Positions 37,591 through 46,936 are shown, counted from the first letter of the stretch. The stretch is DNA of 64,000 nucleotides from Porphyrobacter sp. (GCA_017744315.1 JAGIBN010000011.1:1-64000); one strand, 5' to 3'. Made by a program: numbers and translations. The notes: generated from the letters alone by a model not told the origin.

Positions 37591-40364
37591 AGACGGTCGG
37601 TGAGCTGAGCGAGCGGATCCAAACGCTCCACCGGCACACCGAAGAGACGCCTCTGTTCAATCCGGTGTTCCAGCTCTCGCTGGACCTGTCTCGGCTGCTC
37701 GAGAACGGCGAACTGACCCTCGACGACTGTGAGCGTCTGATCGCCGAGCTTGAATGCGATGCGCTGAAGAGCCGGGCGGAGCGGCTGCACCGCTTGGTCG
37801 CGCCAGTGAGCCCTGAGGCGAACGCGGAGGGGTTTGCAGCTGAACTCGCTGGCGGTGACTTCGCTGCCTTCCGGGCGCGTTGGGAGCGCCCGCAACTCCA
37901 CGCTGTCTTTACCGCGCACCCGACGTTCCTGCTCAGCCCGGCGCAATCCGAAGCAGTCGCCCAGGCGGCAAGCATCGATGAGCCGGTCGATTCCGCTGTC
38001 TGCGCGGTCCCCGCCGCCCGTCCGCAGATCACCCTCGCCTACGAGCACGAGCAGGCGATGCGCGCGATCGCCCATGCGCAGGACGCGCGCGACCTAATCG
38101 TCGCCGAGTTGCTCGGCCACGCCCGCCAGAACTGGCCTGATGAGTGGGCCACATTCACTCCGCTACCGTTCCGGTTCGCGAGTTGGGTCGGCTACGACAT
38201 GGACGGCCGCACCGACATCGGCTGGGCCCAATCGATCGGCTTCCGCCTTGCCGAAAAGGCCGAACGTCTTGCCCGCTACGTCGCCTCGCTCGCCGCGATC
38301 GACCCGACCCATGCCCTGCTCGGCGAACTACGCCCCGCCGCCGACTATGCGGCAGACCGCGCCAAGGACTTTGCCGCCGACTTGTCCGACCCGGCCGCGA
38401 TCTCAGTCGCCGCCAACCGCCTGACCGCCAACGATCCTCGCAAGCTTCTCTCGCTCGCGCGCTACATCGACGCGCTTGAGCAAGAGGCACAAAACGCGGA
38501 GGCCGAGCGGGCGATTGCCCTCAAGACCCTCACCGCCGCTATGCGCGCCGATGGCCTTGGCATGGGCTGGATCCACTTCCGCGTGAACGCCAAGCAGCTG
38601 CACAACGCGATCCGCCGCCGGCTCGACCCGGAAGGCGCGCTGGACCTCTCCAGCAAAAGCGCGGTTGTCCATCTGCGGCGCGTGATCGCAGAGGCCAAAC
38701 CGCTGCGGTCCAACTTCGCCGCGCTCGCAATCGAGAGCTCCACCGCAATCCGCCAGTTCCTGGCGATGGCGCAGATCCTCCAGCACATCGATGCCGATGC
38801 GCCGATCCGCATGCTGATCGCGGAGTGCGAGGAGCCGGCCACGCTGCTCGCCGGGCTCTACTTTGCGCGACTGTTCGGGATTGCCGACAAGGTCGACCTG
38901 TCGCCGCTGTTCGAAACCGAGACCGCGCTCGAACATGGCGGCCGTTTTCTCGATGAGTTGCTCGCCGAAGAGGAGTACCGCGCTTACGCCCGGACCCGCG
39001 GCCGCGTTTCGATCCAGACCGGATTCTCGGACGCCGGCCGTTTCGTCGGCCAGATCCCGGCGAGCCTCGCCATCGAGCGGCTTCAGGGCCGACTGGCGCA
39101 AGCGATGGAGGCCAATGGCCTCGGAGATGTCGCGGCGCTGGTGTTCAACACGCACGGCGAGAGCATGGGCCGCGGCGCGCACCCGGACTCGTTCGCCGAC
39201 CGGCTCGACTGGCCGCTCAGCCCCTGGGCGCGGCGGCGGTTCGTCCGCGCGGGTATCCGGCTTGAGCCCGAGGTGAGCTTCCAGGGTGGCGACGGTTACC
39301 TGCTGTTCGCCACGCCTGAACTGGCGCTGGCCACCCTGACCCGGATCGCGGAGCTGTGCCCGGCGGAAACCGACGCCGACGCTCCACCCGATCCGTTCTA
39401 TCGCCGCACCGACATCAGCCTCGATTTCTACCGGGCGATCCGCGACCACCAGCACTCGCACCTCGAAAGCCGGACTTATTCGCGCGCGGTGACCGCGTTC
39501 GGTCTGGGCCTTCTCAACCCCACCGGCAGCCGCGTCTCGCGCCGCCAGTCGGACCTGTCGGCCGACCGCGAGATGAGCTTGCGGCAGATCCGCGCGATCC
39601 CGCACAACGCGATCCTGCAGCAGCTCGGCTATCCGGTGAACGTGATCGCGGGAGTGGGCAGCGCCGCGGACGGCAATTACGAGGAGATCGCCGCGCTACT
39701 CGCCTCGAGCGAGCGCGGCATGCAGCTGATCCGCCTGGTTCGCGCCGCGAACGCCCTCGCCAGCGTCAAGACGGTTGCGGCCTTTGGCGAGCTGTTCAAC
39801 TCGGCCTACTGGGCCAGCCGCCCCTATCGCGGGACCGAAACCCACTTGTCGGAGCCGTGCCAGGCCCTGGCCGAATACTTGATCAAGGACGACCGCGCCG
39901 GAGTATTCCGCCGTCTCGCCTCGCGCCTCAGGGTCGATGCCCTCAAGCTGCACCGCCTTCTCGACATGCTGCCCGAGGGCGAAAGCCGCTCCAAGAACGA
40001 GTCGGTTCGTCGCGCGATCGGCGTGTGTCAGGCGCTGCGCCTGGCGCTGTTCCAGCACATGTTCATCCGCGCGGTCTCGGTCCCGGCCTTCAGCCGCGCC
40101 AACGACGTTTCGCGCGACGACGTGCTGGAGATGGTCTTCACCCTGCGCATCGACGAGGCGCTCGCGCAGCTACGGCGGGCGTTCCCGACCAGCTTCCCGA
40201 AGATCGGCGACTTCGATCTGGCCGAGCCGACCGACTACCCCGAAGGTGCAGACGAAGGTTACGAGGGGCTGCGCCGCGCTTTCATCGACCCGATCGATCG
40301 GGCCTATGCCCTCTCGCTGCGCATCACCACCGCCATCGCCAATCACTTCGGCGCGCACGGCTAA
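37587..40364 (+). CDS. Phosphoenolpyruvate carboxylase-like protein, strongly diverged
   Basis: A 925-residue protein of phosphoenolpyruvate carboxylase size and layout. VFTAHPT near residue 107 matches the VLTAHPTE loop with the catalytic histidine, though the glutamate is replaced. Other signature blocks have drifted: the expected FHGRGGxxGRGG loop reads NTHGESMGRGAHP, the GYSDSxKDxG block is not seen, and RAIPWIFAWTQ reads RAIPHNAILQQ. It may still be an anaplerotic enzyme making oxaloacetate from PEP, which an Entner-Doudoroff operon could use, or a relative with another reaction. ATGA overlap with eda shows it belongs to the operon. I leave out a gene symbol because of the changed active-site motifs. 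Confidence 0.75.
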   Translation: MKTVGELSERIQTLHRHTEETPLFNPVFQLSLDLSRLLENGELTLDDCERLIAELECDALKSRAERLHRLVAPVSPEANAEGFAAELAGGDFAAFRARWERPQLHAVFTAHPTFLLSPAQSEAVAQAASIDEPVDSAVCAVPAARPQITLAYEHEQAMRAIAHAQDARDLIVAELLGHARQNWPDEWATFTPLPFRFASWVGYDMDGRTDIGWAQSIGFRLAEKAERLARYVASLAAIDPTHALLGELRPAADYAADRAKDFAADLSDPAAISVAANRLTANDPRKLLSLARYIDALEQEAQNAEAERAIALKTLTAAMRADGLGMGWIHFRVNAKQLHNAIRRRLDPEGALDLSSKSAVVHLRRVIAEAKPLRSNFAALAIESSTAIRQFLAMAQILQHIDADAPIRMLIAECEEPATLLAGLYFARLFGIADKVDLSPLFETETALEHGGRFLDELLAEEEYRAYARTRGRVSIQTGFSDAGRFVGQIPASLAIERLQGRLAQAMEANGLGDVAALVFNTHGESMGRGAHPDSFADRLDWPLSPWARRRFVRAGIRLEPEVSFQGGDGYLLFATPELALATLTRIAELCPAETDADAPPDPFYRRTDISLDFYRAIRDHQHSHLESRTYSRAVTAFGLGLLNPTGSRVSRRQSDLSADREMSLRQIRAIPHNAILQQLGYPVNVIAGVGSAADGNYEEIAALLASSERGMQLIRLVRAANALASVKTVAAFGELFNSAYWASRPYRGTETHLSEPCQALAEYLIKDDRAGVFRRLASRLRVDALKLHRLLDMLPEGESRSKNESVRRAIGVCQALRLALFQHMFIRAVSVPAFSRANDVSRDDVLEMVFTLRIDEALAQLRRAFPTSFPKIGDFDLAEPTDYPEGADEGYEGLRRAFIDPIDRAYALSLRITTAIANHFGAHG

Positions 40365-40378
40365 CGCCACCCATCGCG

Positions 40379-40443
40379 TTAACCATTGCCGCCCACGCGT
40401 CTCGCTGCGGGACGCCTCGTTTTCCGCGCTAGCCGTTAACCAT
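40379..40443 (+). promoter_or_regulatory. Two CtrA-type half-sites TTAACCAT
   Basis: TTAACCAT occurs at 40379-40386 and again at 40436-40443, each preceded by G and followed within a few bases by TTGCCGCC. TTAACCAT is the established half-site of the cell-cycle regulator CtrA in alphaproteobacteria. Both lie in the 101-base gap before the L,D-transpeptidase-like gene, the second 22 bases before its ATG. Confidence 0.5.
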
Positions 40444-40465
40444 AATTGCCGCCAATATGAGGGGC

Positions 40466-41104
40466 ATGAGCGAGGCGATTAAGTGGATCGGTGGAACGAC
40501 CGTGGTGGCCGTGGTGCTGCTGGGCTCGGCCATTATCGCCGGCAACGCCCTGGAGGCGCGGAATAGCGCATCCCCTGTTGCGGCTGCCCGGCCCGCGCAA
40601 GTTGCCCTCGCCAGCCCCGCTCCCAAGCCCAGCCCGCGGCCCTTTACGATCAGGCGTGTCCTGCCGATCGAGGGGCCGATCAAATACGGCGAGTGGCACT
40701 GGAATGAGGAGGGCGCTCCGGCCGAAGGTCCGATCGTGATGACCGTCGACCTCGAGGCCCGAGTGATCTCGGTATTCCGCGACGGCTACGAAATCGGCGC
40801 AGCGGCCGTCCTGCTCGGCACGGACGAGCATCCGACACCTGTCGGCTCGTTCCCGATCCTGAGCAAGGAACGGCACAACGTCTCCGAGCAATACGGCAAC
40901 GCCCCAATGCCCTGGACCCTGCGGCTGACCAACGATGGCGTCGCGATCCACGGCGGCTCGACGGTCGAGCTTGGTTGGGCCAGCCACGGCTGCGTCGGCG
41001 CGCCTGACCCGTTCATGGCCCGGCTGTTCGATGTCGCCAGCAAGGGCGACGTGGTGATCATCACTCGCGGCAAGAAGGCCGAAGTCGGGACGCCGCTCGC
41101 CTAA
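40466..41104 (+). CDS. L,D-transpeptidase (YkuD) family protein
   Basis: A 212-residue envelope protein: one N-terminal membrane anchor (residues about 7-25), an Ala/Pro-rich linker and a YkuD domain from about residue 80. The catalytic region reads VAIHGGSTVELGWASHGCVG, with the active-site cysteine in SHGC. The arginine that usually follows in SHGCxR is glycine here. Family members crosslink peptidoglycan 3-3 or attach lipoproteins. I use the ATG at 40466 because GAGGGG lies just upstream; an ATG 9 bases earlier is less likely. Two CtrA half-sites suggest cell-cycle control. The stop overlaps tilS, which is convergent. Confidence 0.85.
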   Translation: MSEAIKWIGGTTVVAVVLLGSAIIAGNALEARNSASPVAAARPAQVALASPAPKPSPRPFTIRRVLPIEGPIKYGEWHWNEEGAPAEGPIVMTVDLEARVISVFRDGYEIGAAAVLLGTDEHPTPVGSFPILSKERHNVSEQYGNAPMPWTLRLTNDGVAIHGGSTVELGWASHGCVGAPDPFMARLFDVASKGDVVIITRGKKAEVGTPLA

Positions 41105-42087
41105 TCCCTGCTGCGGCGTGAAGGTTCGGGCCGGAAGGTCCAATAGCCGTCCTCGGCCGTCACCAGGACCCCGGCGAGGTTCCCGCCGCCTCCGGCATCC
41201 AAGCGCTCAGCCAGCCTGGCAAGGTCGCCTCCCCTGGCCTGCCCACCGAGCCTGGCGATCGCTCGTTCCACCACCCGCAAGACGATCGCGCGCGGCGCAT
41301 CCGAACGCAGATAGCGGAGCCCGCCGGATGTCTCAGAAACGCGCTCCGCCCACTCCCTGTCGGTGGCCCAGGCCAGCGCCTCGTCGGCATCGGCCAGATT
41401 AGCCGCAGAACGCGCGACCGATGGCACGTCGAGCCAGTCTGTCTCTGCCAGCGCCTTACGCAGCCGAACTCGATCGAACCGGTCGTCGAGATTGCTCGGA
41501 TCCTGCACGGCGTCGAGACCACCGCCGGCGACAATCGCCTCAAGCTCTCGCCGCCGGAATTCTAGGAGGGGCCGCAGCACCGGGATCGAGCTCTCCGGCA
41601 TAGTGCCGGCTTCTCGAACGCCCGCCAGGCCGGCCACGCCGCTGCCCCGGTTGAGCCGCATCAACAGCGTCTCGGCCTGATCGTCGGCGTGATGGGCGGT
41701 CGCAATCGCAGAGAGCCCGCGACGGACAGCCCAGTCCGCGAGCGCCCGGTAGCGCGCCTCGCGCGCCGTCGCCTGGACGTTTCCGCCTAGGACCGTCACG
41801 CGCAGCACCTCGCAAGAGATGCCCTGCTCTGCACAGACCTGAGCCACCATGGCGCATTCGTCAGCCGCTTCGGGCCGCAACCCGTGGTCGACGGTCGCGA
41901 CTTCAAACCGTCCGGGGATCGACCCCTGGGCCAGCAGCAGCATCGCAAGGCTGTCGGGTCCGCCGGAAACCGCCAGGCCCAACCGCTCTTGTCCGGACCA
42001 AAGGCGCTGCAGCGCCAAGGAGAAGCGCTCGGTCAGCGCCTCCGGGATCGCGTCAGCTGCAGGAGACCTTGTTCTTGGTGCGGTCAT
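41101..42087 (-). CDS. tilS: tRNA(Ile)-lysidine synthetase
   Basis: Adds lysine to C34 of the AUA-reading tRNA-Ile so that it is charged with isoleucine; essential in most bacteria. The 328-residue protein has the PP-loop LAVSGGPDSLAMLLLA near residue 40, then DHGLRPEAADE and TAHHADDQAETLLMRLNRGSG, which are TilS signatures. It lacks the long C-terminal TilS domains found in E. coli, as is common in alphaproteobacteria. Its start lies 35 bases inside the end of cpoB, matching the cpoB-tilS pairing seen elsewhere in the class. Confidence 0.95.
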   Translation of the reverse strand: MTAPRTRSPAADAIPEALTERFSLALQRLWSGQERLGLAVSGGPDSLAMLLLAQGSIPGRFEVATVDHGLRPEAADECAMVAQVCAEQGISCEVLRVTVLGGNVQATAREARYRALADWAVRRGLSAIATAHHADDQAETLLMRLNRGSGVAGLAGVREAGTMPESSIPVLRPLLEFRRRELEAIVAGGGLDAVQDPSNLDDRFDRVRLRKALAETDWLDVPSVARSAANLADADEALAWATDREWAERVSETSGGLRYLRSDAPRAIVLRVVERAIARLGGQARGGDLARLAERLDAGGGGNLAGVLVTAEDGYWTFRPEPSRRSRD

Positions 42088-43117
42088 ACTGTTCTTTCAG
42101 CCGGCCGGTCGCGAGCGCCGGATAGCTGTCGCTGAATTCGGCGAGCGCGATGCATGCACGGTTGGTGTCGTTGATCGCGATCATCGATTCGGAGAGGAAC
42201 AACAAGCTGTCACCGGCACGCGCGCCCTGCTTGTCGGACTGGTAGTTCTCGAAGAAGTGGGTCGCTGCTTCACGCGGCTGGCCATTGTCGAGATAGGCGC
42301 GGCCCAGCAGGTTGCGGCCGAAGCTGATGCGCGCATGGCGGGGGTACTTCTCGACGTAGAGCGCCAGCTGCTGCTGAGCTTCGGGAAAGAACCCGGCTTC
42401 CCATAGGCGGAAGCCGTAGTTGTACTCGTCATCGCCCGCGTCGGCAGTGGTGGGTTTGGTGATCGCGCGGACCGCTGCCAGGCGTCCCGCCGACGGACCG
42501 TTGCGATTGCCGCTGGCCGCGGGCGCGGGGGTTGGCGTGGGCGTACGCGAGGTCGTGGAAGCCGGCAGGCTGCCCGTGCGCCCGGTCGTTGCGGACGGGG
42601 TGGGCGTCGGAGCCGGAGTGCCGGTACGCGGCGGCGTGGTCGCCGGAGTCGACGTGCTCGGACGCGGGCCGGCGCCCTGCGCTGCCGGGGTCGACGGGCT
42701 CAGCGATGCCTGTTGCGGCAGGTTCGCCGACTCCTGCATGGCCTTGAGATCAGCCTCGAGCTTGGCGAGGTGATTGGCGTTCTCCTCGCTGCGAGCGGTA
42801 AGCCGGGCAAGCTGGGCTTCGAGGGAGTCGAGCCGCTGCAGTACGTCGGTCAGGGCGCTGCCCGAAGGCGCGCTGTTCGTAGCAGGCCGCGTTTGCTGAG
42901 GCGTCGAGGTGTCGACTTCCGGCGTGAAGAAGCGCCCGTCCCCGCCCGGGAACACCGCGCGCTGCAGGGCCTTGAGTTCGGATTCGATTTTCCGCAGCCG
43001 CGCATCGTCCTGGGCCGCGGCCGGTACCGGCAGCAGTGCCGCGGCGCTCATGCCTGCAAGCAGCAGCGCGGTGATGGTCTTGCGGGTGGCGCCGAAGCGG
43101 CTCCTCGTAACTTGCAT
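42053..43117 (-). CDS. cpoB: Cell division coordinator CpoB (YbgF)
   Basis: A 354-residue periplasmic protein. Signal peptide ends PVPAAAQ; then a trimerising coiled coil (about residues 35-125, DDARLRKIESELKALQRAVF and LQRLDSLEAQLARLTARSE), a long Pro/Thr/Ser linker (about 130-225) and C-terminal TPR repeats starting DDEYNYGFRLWEAGFFPEAQ. CpoB links Tol-Pal-driven outer-membrane constriction to septal peptidoglycan synthesis. The ATG at 43117 has GAGAGGGAA upstream and is preferred to the one at 43150. tolQRAB-pal, its usual neighbours, are not in the window; rodZ-like and ptsP lie upstream instead. The linker is unusually long and repetitive. Confidence 0.92.
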   Translation of the reverse strand: MQVTRSRFGATRKTITALLLAGMSAAALLPVPAAAQDDARLRKIESELKALQRAVFPGGDGRFFTPEVDTSTPQQTRPATNSAPSGSALTDVLQRLDSLEAQLARLTARSEENANHLAKLEADLKAMQESANLPQQASLSPSTPAAQGAGPRPSTSTPATTPPRTGTPAPTPTPSATTGRTGSLPASTTSRTPTPTPAPAASGNRNGPSAGRLAAVRAITKPTTADAGDDEYNYGFRLWEAGFFPEAQQQLALYVEKYPRHARISFGRNLLGRAYLDNGQPREAATHFFENYQSDKQGARAGDSLLFLSESMIAINDTNRACIALAEFSDSYPALATGRLKEQYDRTKNKVSCS

Positions 43118-43234
43118 TTGTTCCCTCTCGTCGCGTTTCATCGCGGTCATGTGGAATGGAATTCGAACCGCGGCTGAACTGCCTCCGCGGTCATTGTGCC
43201 AATGCGGGATTCGGTTGTCGAGGCGAACGCCCGG

Positions 43235-44137
43235 CTAGGCTGTGGGCGACGGTGACGGCGCAGGAGCGGGAAGTCCGCCCGCAGGCGCGGCAACCGGTGC
43301 CGCACCAGGCACAGGCGTCGCGCCAGGAGCAGGCGCCGGTTGGGCGCGAGCCAGGAGCGCTTCCGCGCTGACTGCGACGTTCTTCATCACCTGGTCGTCC
43401 TCGGCCAGCTTGGGCACCGCTCTGCCACCGACCGTTATCGCCAGCGCATCCGGCCGCCCGGTCCACAATTGCGGACCCTCGACGTCGACCGGCACCGTGT
43501 AGGTTTCGCCCTTCGCCATCAGCTTCTGCATCAGCTGCGTATCCGATGCGTCGGAGAACCGCACCCAGATGCCATCTTCAAGCGCGGTGAACACCACCGG
43601 CCCGGCCACAGGGGCGACCAGCGTCGGCGTAGTCGCCGCGGCGCGCTGGCTGGCTTCGGCGGCCTCGCGCGCTGCCTGTTCCTGATCGACCAGCGAAGGC
43701 AATTCGGCTGCAGGGGCGAAGAAGGTCCGGGCAGCGAAGAACAGGCCGGCCAGCACCAGCACGACCGCCAGAATCGAAACCCATGCGAGCGAGCGCGATG
43801 GTACCCGCGCCGGATCTCCCGGTTCGAACGTCGTCGGGCGGGGCCGCTGGTGCGGCTCCTGCGCGTCGAGCTCGGCCCGGACCATCTCGACCACGTCCTC
43901 TTCATTGAGGCCCACGAGCTTGGCGTAGTTGCGGGAGAAGCCCACGGCATATGTTCGCGCCGGCAGGGCAGCGAAGTCGCCGACCTCGATCTTTTCCAGA
44001 TGCCGGAGCGGAATACGCGTCTCGGCGGCCACTTCCTTCAGTGACAGTCCAAGCTTCTCGCGGGCCGCACGCAATTGCGCGCCGACACCCTCGGATGCTG
44101 GCTGACCTGCTGTCTCGTCGGGGATTTCCTCTGCCAT
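43235..44137 (-). CDS. RodZ-like helix-turn-helix membrane protein with DUF4115 domain
   Basis: A 300-residue bitopic protein. Residues about 20-85 form a Cro/C1-type HTH (LRAAREKLGLSLKEVAAETR) followed by YAVGFSRNYAKLVGLNEEDV, the RodZ cytoplasmic signature; a single membrane helix is at about 115-135 (LAWVSILAVVLVLAGLFFA); the periplasmic part includes a DUF4115 beta domain (VVFTALEDGIWVRFSDASD) and a Pro/Ala tail. RodZ connects MreB to the cell-wall machinery. ATG 44137 has GGAG at a normal distance. Located between ptsP and cpoB, giving a run of envelope genes on the minus strand. Confidence 0.85.
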   Translation of the reverse strand: MAEEIPDETAGQPASEGVGAQLRAAREKLGLSLKEVAAETRIPLRHLEKIEVGDFAALPARTYAVGFSRNYAKLVGLNEEDVVEMVRAELDAQEPHQRPRPTTFEPGDPARVPSRSLAWVSILAVVLVLAGLFFAARTFFAPAAELPSLVDQEQAAREAAEASQRAAATTPTLVAPVAGPVVFTALEDGIWVRFSDASDTQLMQKLMAKGETYTVPVDVEGPQLWTGRPDALAITVGGRAVPKLAEDDQVMKNVAVSAEALLARAQPAPAPGATPVPGAAPVAAPAGGLPAPAPSPSPTA

Positions 44138-44230
44138 TCTACTCCAGCTCTGCGCTGGTCCTTGCGAACCTGAAATCGACAGAGAGAAGGCCGCGCGCCG
44201 CAAGTCAAGGCGCGTTCGCTCTCGGTCCTC

Positions 44231-46501
44231 TTATTCGACCTCGATTTCGCGCTCTTCGGCCCATTTTTGTAGCGCCAGACGCATGTCGGGAGGGGGATTG
44301 GCGAGCCAACTCGTCATGGCCTCCCCGATCTCGTTCATGTCGACCTTGCGCACCAGCTCCTTGATCGGGCCCACCGCAGCCGGAGTGATCGAAAGCCGCC
44401 GCACGCCAACGCCGAGCAAGGCCAGCGCTTCCAGGCGTCGTCCGCCCATTTCGCCGCACACGCCCAGCTGGACGGGATGGCCGACGGTGCCCGCCACGAC
44501 CCGCCGCAGGAAACGCAGGATCGCCGGGCTTACCCAGTCGTAGCGCTCCGCCAGTTTGGGATTGGCGCGGTCCGCGGCGAAAAGGAACTGGGTGAGGTCA
44601 TTGGTCCCGACCGAGATGAACGAAACTCGCGGCACCAGCACGTCGAGCATTTCGGCGAGCGAAGGTACTTCCAGCATGACGCCATAGCGGATCGCCTCGG
44701 GCAACGTCTTCCGGCATTGCCGCAGGAACGCCACCTGGCTCTCGAACACCGCACGCGCAGCCTCGAATTCCCAAGGTTCGGAGACCATGGGGAACATGAC
44801 GTTGAGGCAGCGCCCCGCCGAAGCTTCGATCAGCGAGCGGGCTTGGACCTTGAGCAGCCCTTCGCGCTCCAGGGCGAGACGCAACGCGCGCCAGCCCATG
44901 GCGGGGTTCTCGTCCTCGCGGCTGGTCTCGCTGCGCAGATAGGGCAGCGACTTGTCGCCACCGATATCGACCGTGCGGAAGATCACCGGCTTGTCGCCCG
45001 CCGCCTCCAGGACGTCGCGATAGAGGCGCGTCTGGCGGTCACGCTGGGGAAGCGCGGCGGAGACCAGGAACTGGAACTCAGTGCGGAACAGCCCGATGCC
45101 GTCCGCCCCCGTCAGGCTCAGCATCGGAATGTCATCACGCAGGCCCGCGTTCATCATGACTTCGATGCGGGTGCCGTCGCGCGTGAACGGCTCGACATCG
45201 CGCATGGCGGCGTAAGTCGCCTGTTTCTCACGGTTGCGGACGAAGCGGGCATCGAAAGCATCGAGCACCTGCTGGGCTGGACGGATCGTCAATTGACTGG
45301 CGTCGCCGTCGAGCAGCAGCAAATCGCCTTCGCGGATCAGCCCGCGCGCGTTGCGCACGCGCCCGAGCACCGGAATGCCCATCGCGCGCGCCACGATCAC
45401 GACGTGCGCCGTGAGCGACCCTTCCTCCAACACCACGCCCTTGAGCCGGCGCTTATCGTATTCGAGCAGTTCGGCCGGACCGAGGTTCTTGGCGATGAGG
45501 ATCGCATCCCCGCGCAGACCCGCGCTGGCCGCGGTGCCGAGCTGGCCGGAAACGATCCTGAGCAACCGGTTCGCCAGGTCCTCAAGATCATGCATCCGAT
45601 CCTGCAGCAGTGGATCCTGGATTTCGCGCATGCGCATCCGCGTGCGCTGCTGGACGCGCTCGATCGCCGCTTCGGCGGTGAGGCCGGAGTCGATCGCTTC
45701 GTTGATGCGCCGGCTCCAGCCTTCGTCGTAGGCGAACATCTTGTAGGTCTCGAGCACCTGCTCGTGCTCGCCGTCGACGCCGAACTCGGCCTGGCCGGCC
45801 ATCTGTTCGATCTGTTCGCGCATCTTGTCGAACGCGAGGTAGACGCGCTGGCGCTCGGCCTCGATGTCCTCCGCCACCGTCTGTTCGATGTTTATGCGCG
45901 GCTGGTGGAAAACCGCATTGGCTACGGCGAGGCCCTTGACCAACTGCAGCCCGGTCAGGACTTCCTGCCCCGAGTGGGCGGCCTCGGCTGCGGTCGAGCC
46001 TTCCTCGTCGGCGAGGCCGGCGTTGTGGATCAGCTCCGCCAGCACCATGGCGACCGTCTGCAACGCCTCGATCTCGACTTCCTCGTACCGGCGAGGCTCG
46101 ACATGCTGGACGGTGAGAACGCCGATCGAACGTTCGCGCCGCACGATCGGGACGCCGGCGAAGGAGTGGAACTTTTCTTCGCCCGTTTCCGGCACGTACT
46201 GAAACTCGGGGTGCGTGGCCGCTTCCGCGAGGTTCAGCGTTTCGATGTTCTGGGCAATGGTCCCGGTCAGCCCTTCGCCAATACCGAGCCGGGTGACGTG
46301 CACCGCGCTCTGGTTCAGGCCTCGGGTCGCGAATAGCTCTAACATCCCTTCGCGCAGGAGGTAGATCGAGCACACCTCGCTATCGAGAGTCTCGCCGATG
46401 ACCTCCACCACTTGGTTGAGCTTGCCCTGCGCATGACTGCGCGAAGCCATCACATCGTGAAGCTGGTTGAGGATCGAACGAGCGGCTGCGACAGCTGACA
46501 T
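44231..46501 (-). CDS. ptsP: PEP-protein phosphotransferase PtsP (EI-Ntr)
   Basis: First enzyme of the nitrogen-related phosphotransferase system, passing phosphate from PEP to NPr and EIIA-Ntr. The 756-residue protein has an N-terminal GAF domain (about 20-165), the EI N-terminal domain, the mobile phosphohistidine region GSLTAHVVIVARAMGIPVLG (His near residue 363) and the PEP-binding barrel with SLPYLRSE, FRTEFQFL and GVCGEMGG. The GAF domain separates it from sugar-PTS enzyme I and in relatives senses glutamine. It starts with ATG 46501. aspartokinase lysC, a common neighbour, is not here. Confidence 0.95.
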   Translation of the reverse strand: MSAVAAARSILNQLHDVMASRSHAQGKLNQVVEVIGETLDSEVCSIYLLREGMLELFATRGLNQSAVHVTRLGIGEGLTGTIAQNIETLNLAEAATHPEFQYVPETGEEKFHSFAGVPIVRRERSIGVLTVQHVEPRRYEEVEIEALQTVAMVLAELIHNAGLADEEGSTAAEAAHSGQEVLTGLQLVKGLAVANAVFHQPRINIEQTVAEDIEAERQRVYLAFDKMREQIEQMAGQAEFGVDGEHEQVLETYKMFAYDEGWSRRINEAIDSGLTAEAAIERVQQRTRMRMREIQDPLLQDRMHDLEDLANRLLRIVSGQLGTAASAGLRGDAILIAKNLGPAELLEYDKRRLKGVVLEEGSLTAHVVIVARAMGIPVLGRVRNARGLIREGDLLLLDGDASQLTIRPAQQVLDAFDARFVRNREKQATYAAMRDVEPFTRDGTRIEVMMNAGLRDDIPMLSLTGADGIGLFRTEFQFLVSAALPQRDRQTRLYRDVLEAAGDKPVIFRTVDIGGDKSLPYLRSETSREDENPAMGWRALRLALEREGLLKVQARSLIEASAGRCLNVMFPMVSEPWEFEAARAVFESQVAFLRQCRKTLPEAIRYGVMLEVPSLAEMLDVLVPRVSFISVGTNDLTQFLFAADRANPKLAERYDWVSPAILRFLRRVVAGTVGHPVQLGVCGEMGGRRLEALALLGVGVRRLSITPAAVGPIKELVRKVDMNEIGEAMTSWLANPPPDMRLALQKWAEEREIEVE

Positions 46502-46548
46502 AGCTATCGGTTAACGCATTGCCGCGGGTTTGAAAATGCGGGCGACGG

Positions 46549-46573
46549 CTCGGGAAAAGTTGTTTTGCCCGAG
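46549..46573. terminator. Hairpin between DUF465 and ptsP
   Basis: CTCGGG (46549-46554) pairs with CCCGAG (46568-46573), and the next inner bases AAA/TTT can extend the stem past one mismatch. It follows the minus-strand DUF465 gene and precedes ptsP. No T-run follows the stem, so a terminator role is tentative. Confidence 0.3.
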
Positions 46574-46597
46574 TTCGTCACCCGCGCAGAGATATCG

Positions 46598-46753
46598 TCA
46601 GCTAAACGACATCTCCTCCTTTACCTTGAGCTTTTGCTTCTTGAGCGTTTGGATCATCGAACTGTCTGGTGAAGGCCGGCTCATCTCTTCGCGTAGCCGG
46701 CGGTCCAGCCCTTCGTGTTTCGCTTGAAGGGCTGTGACGTGCGAGGATTCCAT
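46598..46753 (-). CDS. DUF465 (YdcH-like) small protein
   Basis: A 51-residue, highly charged, helical protein starting MESSHVTALQAKHEGLDRRL and ending LKKQKLKVKEEMSF, the pattern of DUF465. The family forms a short helical hairpin of unknown function and often occurs in adjacent copies in alphaproteobacteria. A second copy lies divergently at 46937-47134. I use ATG 46753, which has a typical DUF465 start; the frame is open upstream. Confidence 0.85.
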   Translation of the reverse strand: MESSHVTALQAKHEGLDRRLREEMSRPSPDSSMIQTLKKQKLKVKEEMSFS

Positions 46754-46936
46754 TCGCGTTCTCCTTTGCCTTTGGGGAGCAAGCTCCCGACGGGACAAGA
46801 CCCGGAGCAACGACTCACTTCTCAGGCGGCGAGCCGCGCGATTGTCATCAAATCATAGAAGTCTTAAGTCTTCAAACCCTGGCTGCGATGAGCCGGTCAA
46901 ACAACTCGATATTACGCTTGAGGGGATAGTCCGGTC

